Positions 57,031 to 64,000 of a DNA stretch of 64,000 nt are shown in pieces. The stretch's first letter is position 1; each line of letters starts with the position of its first letter. Source of the stretch: Symsagittifera roscoffensis (Eukaryota > Xenacoelomorpha > Acoela > Convolutidae); contig NC_087069.1 of assembly GCF_963678635.1 (NCBI RefSeq), forward strand, positions 1,870,166 to 1,934,165, written 5' to 3'. A program made the position numbers and the translations under genes. Under the pieces are notes generated by a model. It was not told the origin of the DNA, made no database searches, and saw only the letters and a program-made list of their open reading frames with translations.

Positions 57031-59514
57031 CCCGCATCCAGTTTCAAGCGTTAATAATCGATTATGATATGATTTTAGTGGCAGTCTTACAAAAATTGAA
57101 AAAGAAAATGATTTCAAATAATTAATAATCGATTATAACCTCTCTTTTGAATTCGAATATAATTAATTAAAATGGATTATAATCGATTAATTTTATCCGA
57201 ACTTCTAATTAGTTTGTTTTCCAGAAAAAATCCATTATAATCGATTATAATCCCTAATGTTTGACCATTGTCTTCGACCTTGCACCTGAATTGCTTATGA
57301 TTTATGCTTTTCGTAGACGTTGGTTTATGTGAAAAATGGGAAAACTGCTTTAACGGTTTTGAAATCAATTCAAATTTTTAATGTTCCTATTTTATCATTT
57401 CTTCTGGATTATAATTGTTTCTCGATGCACATTTTAAGTTTTTTTTACCCGCAAATATCAGCACAGAGCTTTAGTTTCATGATTGATATTAAAAAATTAT
57501 GTTTCACTTACCGCGGGATTCTTTCAACTAAGATGAAGGGATCTCTATGAAACTTTTGTTTCGTTGTTGTTGTAGTTGCCTCTCGCCGGGGCCCTACATT
57601 GTGGGGGGTACCCCGGCCAGGTCAATGAAACGGGCGGCTTCCACCGGGTTTGTCCAAAGGGCAGTGAGGGGGAGGTTAGTGGGGTTTGTGGGGCACTGGA
57701 ACAGGTGGGCAGTCGTGTGGGGGGCTGTATGGCAGAGGGGACAGGAGGACCCTTGGTCTGGTTCGAGCCTAGCCCGGTACGACAACAGGTGTTGACTGTA
57801 GCCGGACCGAAGTTGGCTGAGGGTCCTCCGAGTACGTCTGGGTAGGGTCTTCTCCTCTCGGACGTTGACAGGAGGGGGTCTTGTACCGAGGACTCCAGAC
57901 GGTGGATACGATTGGGTTGTCGTCGCCACCGTCTCTGTGTGCACAGTTTTCAGGAGCCGCCGGTACTCCTTCGTTGGTAGCGGCAGGTCAACGCCTTCGA
58001 GGAGGTGATCCAGACGGGGGGCATGGGCAGAGACTAAAGTGGGTTTCATTTTGCGGGGGGAGGAGGTTTCTCGGGGAGTCTCTGACCATGGTGTTCGGGG
58101 AGGTGGCAAGCCAAGAGATGTTGTGTTGCAAGCATTGCCGTGTGGGCTTTCACCCGGAGCACCTGCTTCTCTTCGTGTAGGTGGCTTTGGGGGGCCATTA
58201 GATGGTTCCCGGTGGCGACCCGCAGAGCCGCGTTTTGGATGGTCTGCAGACGCTTGACACTGGTCTCGGATGCGACTGTAGACCAAACTGGGGCCGCGTA
58301 TTCGAGACGAGGCCTGACCAAGGCTTTGAAGGTCACGAGTAGCGTTTCCGTGTCCTGACCCCAGTCCGTGCCTGCCAAGGCCTTCATGGCGTTGACCTCC
58401 CTGGAGGCGTTGGAGGCAGGGATCCTGCAATGTTCCCCGAACTTGAACATCGGGTCAAACCTGACACCAAGTACTTTGGGGTGTTTTTCCAACTTGAGCG
58501 GGATATCTGCCACCGTCAAGTGTGGTTGTACGTTGCATTCCTTGGTGTCAGGCGTGAGTAATGTTACAGCGCATTTTCCGGGGGAGAGTGCGAGTTTGAG
58601 GGATTGAAAGTAGGACGTTAGGGAGTCGAGGTATGGCTGCAACTTAGCGGTGATGATATTGATCTTCGGCCCGCTGGCCCAGGGCGTCACGTCGTCTGCG
58701 TAGCTCACCACGTTGACACCCTCGGGAGGGGAGGGAGCCAACGTAGGAGTTAAACAGAGTCGGTGATATGACTGAGCCTTGCGGAACACCTGTTCGGACA
58801 ATTCTGGCGGGAGATGTCTCACCGCGGAACAGGGTGCGTGCTTGGCGGCCGGTCAGGTACCCTGAGAGCCAGCGAAAGGGGTAGTGAAGTTCTGCTCAAT
58901 TTCTCCAGCAGGGTGCGGTGACATACCATATCAAAGGCCAATGTCGCCAGTACCGTGCGGTCTGCCGGTTTCTTTTGGTTGAAACCGTCGGCGACCGCGC
59001 TGGAGATTTCGAGCAGGGCAGTTGTGGTTGAGTGGAGGGGGCGTAAGCCGTGTTGGTGTGGTTCTGGGGTCAGGTGGAATTGAAGTATTGGGAGGATGCA
59101 GGCTTCCAAAATTTTGACAGCGGGGCAGAGTAACGAGACGGGGCGGTAGGAGGACCAGTCCTGTGGGGGTTTTCCGGGCTTGAGTAGTGGTATGACAATT
59201 GATTTTTTTCCAAATGGCGGGGATTCGTGGTGAGAATTTGTGTTCAGATGAACCAAAGAAAGACAAGACATCTCACTTTTAGAGATTTTGACGGTAAAAA
59301 AGGACTAGAATCTATTATAATAGATTTTCGGAAAAATTATAATCAATATTAATTGATTATAATTTATTATAATGTCACGAAAAATGTTATCATTATAATA
59401 GATTATAAATCGTTAAACGTCTTAACTTGGCGCTTATAATCAATTATAATTTTTATAAAAGTACAATTATAATTGTAATATAATCGATTATTTTCTCTTT
59501 TTACGGAGTGCGGG
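57031..59514. mobile_element. Palindrome-rich TIR element, copy 2 (inverted), split by a retrotransposon
   Basis: The left end CCCGCATCCAGTTTCAAGCG plus TTAATAATCGATTA is matched by the complement of the right end (CCCGCACTCC...AATAATCGATTA). TTATAATCGATTATAAT-like words fill both outer parts. Read in reverse, 57260-57559 and 59228-59300 align with the middle of copy 1 (18285-19249): for example CGAAACAAAAGTTTCATAGA, CCAACGTCTA and TTGGTTCATCTGAACACAAA. The inner 57564-59223 is a foreign insertion. Confidence 0.75.
57564..59223 (-). mobile_element. 5'-truncated non-LTR retrotransposon (Jockey/RTE-like), nested, TSD TTCG
   Basis: 1,660 bp on the minus strand, far more GC-rich than its host element. 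Three overlapping frames (59271-58819, 58822-58046, 58430-57594) carry RT and the C-terminus. Motifs are KKSIVIPLLKPGKPP and SSYRPVSLL (start of RT), a palm with SYADDVTPW (YADD at about 58702-58691), RPRLEYAAPVWS, and a C-terminal knuckle CPLCHTAPHTTAHLFQC. The frames are separated by frameshifts, so it is dead. The 5' end is truncated inside RT. The 3' end is a short CAA-type repeat rather than poly(A). TTCG flanks both sides (57560-57563, 59224-59227), and the intact copy 1 of the host element shows the single site at 18646-18649. Confidence 0.9.
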
Positions 59515-60011
59515 TTGTATTTATGGGTATGCAAGCTGCCTCTATTCTGCTAAGATTTCTAGAAAGAACATCTGATAACATTTTCAAATCAATTATTATT
59601 GCCAAGAGGAAATTATAAAATAGATAAAAGTTTCAGCTACAACTAAGTCTCACAGATAGTTTACAAATTATGTACAATTGATGGCTCTGAACCAAACAAT
59701 TTAATTCAATTATAACATTAAAAATCAGAAAATTTACATTTTTACAGCTTGGTGATTTTTACAACCCATTAGAATATATCTACACGGTGGGAGAATGGTT
59801 TTACTCACAGTATCACATCTTTAGTTTACAGAGAAATGTCCATCTATGTCACAGTCGTTTTTCATCCAAAGAACGAACAGCAAAGAAATCCTATAAATTT
59901 TATAATAATAAATCAAATCAATGTCAAAACTGTTCAATGTTCTTTGCAATTTGGGAATTGAATTGACAAGTGTCTCGAACTAGAATAAGCATCCGCGTGG
60001 ACCGACTCCGT
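59515..60011. other. Non-coding 3' flank of the SAM-domain gene
   Basis: AT-rich sequence without coding character. Confidence 0.4.
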
Positions 60012-60278
60012 CTATCGTTCCTCCTCCTCATGGAACCTCTCCTCCCCCTCCCCCTCCCCCTGGCCCCGATTGAGGCTAGCTGGTTGGTGGTCTGTGGTGT
60101 TCTGTTGGCGAGAGAGGGACTGGAGACTGGTGTCTGCGGCGGCTGTGGCGAATGTGTTGGGAGTGGAGGAGTGGCTCAGTTCCACCACCTGGGCCAGAGC
60201 AGAGGCGAAGTTCAGCAGGTCACTCACCTCACTCAGCCCCAGTTTCTTCTCCAAAGTCTGGTAGTAGAACTCCGGCGC
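60012..60278 (-). CDS. SAM gene last exon
   Basis: Starts APEFYYQTLEKKLGLS after acceptor GATGTAG and ends at TAG (60014-60012). A duplicated relic of its 5' half lies at 55458-55615 on the other strand. A CCCCCT-type tract encodes the GEGEGEE end. Confidence 0.75.
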   Translation of the reverse strand, partial: APEFYYQTLEKKLGLSEVSDLLNFASALAQVVELSHSSTPNTFATAAADTSLQSLSRQQNTTDHQPASLNRGQGEGEGEERFHEEEER

Positions 60279-63124
60279 CTACATCCAGTTCAAAACAGAG
60301 TCCACATAACTGCAGATTATTCACTCGCGACTACCACCATTATCACATCCCCCTCATTTTTACTACAATTTTACTCGCTTTGCAAGCCTGAGTTGAGTGT
60401 ATTTTATTCCATCCAGCGGTTCTCCGCAAAGACCTCGGATTTAGGTGTATTCCCTCATGGATAAATATTTTTCTAGTAAATCTTAAATCTAGTCACAAAT
60501 TGGTCTTTATTAAATTGAAGAAAAAACGGAGAAAGATCACAAAAAAAACATTAAAAACTAAAACAGTTCCCAGTTAAAAATGAAATAATACATCACAGAG
60601 GAATCGAGCGCATGGATGTTCTATCGATCCTCCAGCAACTCACCCATAAGAGTATAAGAAAAGGTTTGGTGAGTAGTGAGGATGCTACTCACATTGGCAT
60701 TCATGCGTTGCAGCTGCAGAAGATATCTTCCCGGAAAAGTCTTCAAGGAGGGAGAGTAACTGAAACAAAAGAAAAGAACACTCGTGTGCTAATTATACCC
60801 AGATCGATTCTGAATTGCATGTAATTTTCAATTTAATTGATGAGGCACATCTACCCACAACAAAAATATGAACGCTGGAGTTGAAACAAGACTGCCCGTA
60901 TGTCAGGGCGAAATACTGAATGTTCAAACTGCCACTTAATTTACCTCCAATCGTTTACAGTAACGATGAATTTGATAAGCTATAATATTGGTACTGTCAT
61001 ATATATTTCTCCATAGTACATTTACTCAGCACCTTTTTTCCAATTTTTCCAAAGTACAAAAACAGAGAGGATAAACAAATGGCGCGTGAAAATGCGCACT
61101 CAAAGCCTGTGCTTAAATTTAATATAATTCCAAGAACTTAACTGACTAATTAAAATATATACTTTTATATTTACAAAATTTTACTAAGAAAAAATGTGTA
61201 GACCTGAAACCAAACCAAGAGACCGCATAGCTCCCAACAACAGGTCACTTGCATTCACTTAAGTGCATTTGATAATGGATAAGAAAAACAACTTTTTCTT
61301 TTCCCTTCTTTTTTTCAATGGTAACTTTTGCATCAATTTTTTTTTCAAAAACATTGTTTAAACTGTGAATCCGTGTTTCCTGGTCACACCCAAATAAGGG
61401 TTAATTAAACAGGGTTAACTTGAACAAAAATTAATTGTCAAATATAAAGCAATTAAGTTTTGAAGTTCCTAAAATGTATTTGTTTTGAACAAAAATTAAT
61501 TGTCAAATATAAAGCTATTAAGTTTTGAAGTTCCTAAAATGTAATTGTTTTTTAACTTAAGTACAAAAACAAAATTGCGTAGACTGCTCATTCGCCCAAG
61601 ACTAATGGGCATTGAACAGTTCGCGCAAAAAATATACAAGTTTTGATCCGCGATGCTGCAACAAATCAGATTCAATTTTGTAGAAGCACGCTAGTTTTCT
61701 GACAGCTTGCGGAAAAAAATAGTGTACTTAAAATGAGACTGGATTTCGGCAGAAATCTGATTGAAAAATATATTAGAATGAAATTTCACATATGAAAAAT
61801 TATTCAATGTCCATGATGACCTAAAAATTTACACGATGCTTTGGGAGAAAAAAAACATCATTTAGATCAGTATTATTTTAAGAAGCTTGAGTATTACGAT
61901 TGCAATTTATCAAAAACGGTTTCATCTGTATCTAGTTTCAATTTACTATTTAGTTTCAATAACACGTGATAACTCAACAAATCTGAATAAAACTCACTTG
62001 AATTCAGAATGAATGCAATTATATTCTTATCATCTGCAAACGGAAGTATATCCGACGCTTCGGGTAAGCGAGGCATATCATTATTAAACATAAGAAAAGC
62101 AGTGGACCCAACGAAGACCCTGCTGAACCTATCTATCAGATAGCCAGTCAGATTTTTCTTATTCATCTCAACGCACTGGCGCCTATCAGATAGATAGCTA
62201 TGGAATTAGTCTGAAAAAAAGTTGCTTCGTAGTATTACACTATACTTGGCTTGTGTAAATAAAGGTCTACCAAGCCATGCAAAAACATATTGAGGTCTTG
62301 AGACATGTTGGTCACTAAAAAAAGTCGAATACCAAATAAAACGAAAAAAAAAACGTCCCAGTCTCAGTAGTAAACATTACGTAGTCGGAACTTAAACAAC
62401 AAAAATTAGTGCGTGTGATTTTGGAGGGGCGGCTGAAAAAAAAGAGTAAAGTACCTGGTGAGGTTGAGAGTGTCCACCCACTGGGCCACATCCTCCTCCG
62501 ACCACTGCAGCAGAGGGTGGTCCCTCCTAGTGGCCATAGTGTCCAACACTCCCCCTGCTGTGGCTGCCGTGGGGTCTGTGCTCTCATGCAGCAGTCCAGC
62601 CATGTTGCTGCTGTATCTTTGCCCCCCATTCAGTCTGGGAGTGGAAGTACTCTGGCTAGGAAACAGTTTCACATGCAAAATTTATCACAATACCTTGCCT
62701 GTTAAACGATCATTTTTTTTACTCTTCACACATTGATGCGATTTTTCAAATGTGTAATTCGTTGCATTTCAAACTGTTTTCTGGCATCTTTGATAAAATA
62801 TATGAGCTCAGCCAGTTCAAGAACAACTAATACTCCAAAAAATACAGCCAGCGATTGGCACATTATAAGTCACACTACTGCTATTCTTCTGTTGAGTATC
62901 CAAGTGACCTTGGATGAAGTGTGTTCAACGTCATATACACTAACTGCAACTAACTCTTGTTCGTAATCAGTATTCTTAATTGTATCCCCCCTATTTCTCT
63001 CTCTTTTACCTGTCGGGTGGGGAAGGGTGGCTCGCCCACATGTATGTATCTAGGTCTTTAAGAAGGAGTCCGAAGTTGGCGTCTACCAGATTCGCGTGGT
63101 GCATGTCCAGCCACGGCCGATTCC
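60012..63124 (-). CDS. SAM-domain protein gene, 3' part (four exons seen, 5' end not found)
   Basis: Minus-strand exons 63124-63010, 62655-62455, 60759-60693 and 60278-60012. Phases match across all three junctions and every intron is GT-AG. The first encodes NRPWLDMHHANLVDANFG and DLDTYMWASHPSPPD. The second has a Ser/Thr-rich linker and then QWSEEDVAQWVDTLNLT, the start of a SAM domain. The 67-bp third exon gives PGRYLLQLQRMNAN, the middle helices. The last gives APEFYYQTLEKKLGLSEVSD and NFASALAQVVEL, then a Ser/Thr/Gln tail and an acidic end (GEGEGEERFHEEEER, stop at 60012). SAM domains mediate protein or RNA contacts. I do not recognise the orthologue. Exons further 5' must exist, and I could not find them up to 64000. 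Confidence 0.7.
60693..60759 (-). CDS. SAM gene 67-bp exon
   Basis: Acceptor GTTTCAG, donor GTGAGTAG. One base plus 22 codons, which is exactly what the neighbouring phases require. Encodes YSPSLKTFPGRYLLQLQRMN. Confidence 0.65.
61420..61549. repeat. 65-bp tandem duplication
   Basis: Two adjacent 65-bp copies beginning TTGAACAAAAATTAATTGTC, differing at about two positions. Inside an intron of the SAM gene; recent. Confidence 0.85.
61894..62166 (-). pseudogene. Non-LTR retrotransposon RT fragment in a SAM-gene intron
   Basis: About 90 codons with FLMFNNDMPRLPEASDILPF followed by ADDKNI, i.e. the RT palm around an FADD catalytic motif, then LLKLNSKLKLDTDETVF. The preceding RVFVGST recalls the degraded PQGS motif. 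A short fragment with no other element parts nearby; same orientation as the gene. Confidence 0.7.
62455..62655 (-). CDS. SAM gene exon with first SAM helix
   Basis: 201 bp between acceptor TTTCCTAG and donor GTACTTT. GC-rich against its introns. Ends inside the SAM domain after WVDTLNLT. Confidence 0.75.
63010..63124 (-). CDS. SAM gene, most upstream exon seen
   Basis: 115 bp between acceptor GTAG (63128-63125) and donor GTAAAAG. It starts with two bases of a split codon and ends with two. Encodes NRPWLDMHHANLVDANFGLL and onward. No known domain. Confidence 0.65.
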
Positions 63125-64000
63125 CTACACAACACAAGCATACACACACTAACTTTACGCTACACTACGCGCACGTCTTTTATGTATTCACTCAATTTTA
63201 CTCTATCATTAATTTGCCCTTTTCTTTTTCAATTGTTGAATAATCCAACTGCTTCTCTTCTGATTATTTCATTCAGGTGTACTCCTGTTTGTTTCGTGTA
63301 GTACTACTGAAATGTGCCACCCTGTCCCCGCTAAAGTGTCTTGATTTGATATCAAACAATGAAAAAAAATAACTTGGGCTGCTAGTAAGTATCATACATA
63401 ATGAGTATCGAATCGTTATATAATTTCTAGTTTTCATTTTGAGACTTTCTTCTCATGAATCTTAAGCTAATGATTTCCCCTCCGAGTAAAAACTGATCTC
63501 TCCCTCCTTGCACTATGTAGCTAATTATATTGAAATGCCTTCAGTCAAAACAGAATCAATGGATTGTCAAGATAAATTGAGATGACCTGCAATTTGATTT
63601 TTTTGAATTGATTTGATTTCAGAGACGTCATTGATTTTTATGTCCATCTTTCTCTGCAGTTTTGCGGTAGATATAACAATCGTCGGCAATGGACCTTGAG
63701 CCGAAGCTAGGAGCTCGCTCATTTATATCAAATTCCTGGCGAATCTTAACGTTTTTGCTTGACTTTAGTAAAAGTCAAAGTTTTAATGGCATTTCTAATA
63801 TAGTGTTTGATTTGTTCTTTCAGTGGCGTGAACAGCATGTCGAGTTTACGAGGGAAATCCATAATATATGAAAACAAAATGATTTGATCTCTAAAACTTC
63901 ATACTTCATAAAAACTGACAATCAAAAGTCATCTAGTAAGATCGGATTAGATTAAAACAATCAGCTTAAAAAGAAAAAACTCGACTGGTGTGAACAAATA
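63125..64000. other. Intronic or intergenic sequence upstream of the seen SAM-gene exons
   Basis: AT-rich. No further exon could be supported. A plus-strand open piece at 63689-63871 lacks coding character. Confidence 0.35.

Noticed and set aside
57576-58358. Gly-rich plus-strand frames over the nested retrotransposon
   Set aside because: They mirror the RT frames on the minus strand, which carry YADD and the CCHC-type knuckle.

Overview
The window is nuclear DNA of an animal, most likely a ciliated (probably aquatic) invertebrate. It is AT-rich, its genes have GT-AG introns, and it encodes the ciliary dynein regulatory complex protein DRC4/GAS8. Mobile elements of many kinds fill most of the space. 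I cannot name the phylum from sequence alone.

Host genes are few. (1) GAS8/DRC4 lies on the minus strand in four phase-0 exons (30778-20284). Its first intron is 8.6 kb and holds a complete saposin-like secreted protein gene on the opposite strand (26127-26468) plus a dense crowd of small inverted-repeat transposons. (2) An SLC17 (sialin/vesicular anion transporter) gene without introns is at 52648-51125 on the minus strand. (3) The 3' part of a SAM-domain gene is on the minus strand (63124-60012, four exons seen), and a diverged orphan copy of its last exon is at 55.5 kb.

Layout. 1-4.7 kb: a GC-richer coding island with the C-terminus of a protein ending in a TARG1/OARD1-like macrodomain, a coiled-coil ORF broken by two frame changes, and an intact ORF of more than 900 codons that I cannot assign. 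6.4-13.4 kb: remnants of a G-poor, A/C-rich retroelement with gag-like and envelope-like pieces, all broken. 13.4-20 kb: non-coding repeats, including a 1-kb terminal-inverted-repeat (TIR) element built from TAATCGATTATAAT-like palindromes. 20-31 kb: GAS8. 32.6-39.3 kb: a very homogeneous 6.7-kb minisatellite with two unit types (22 and 19 bp). 40.6-42.7 kb: two more TIR elements, one carrying its own minisatellite. 43-50 kb: a decayed Ty3/gypsy element followed by a decayed LINE. 51-52.7 kb: SLC17. 53.6-54.1 kb: a hAT-like MITE. 57.0-59.5 kb: a second, inverted copy of the palindrome-rich TIR element, split by a 5'-truncated non-LTR retrotransposon. 60-63.1 kb: the SAM gene.

The best-supported novel observations are a MITE family with GGCTCTTTT ends and 8-bp target duplications (four perfect, two with paralogous empty sites in the same window), a non-LTR insertion whose empty site survives in a paralogous copy 39 kb away, the two-letter minisatellite, and the macrodomain/orphan-ORF island at the left edge.
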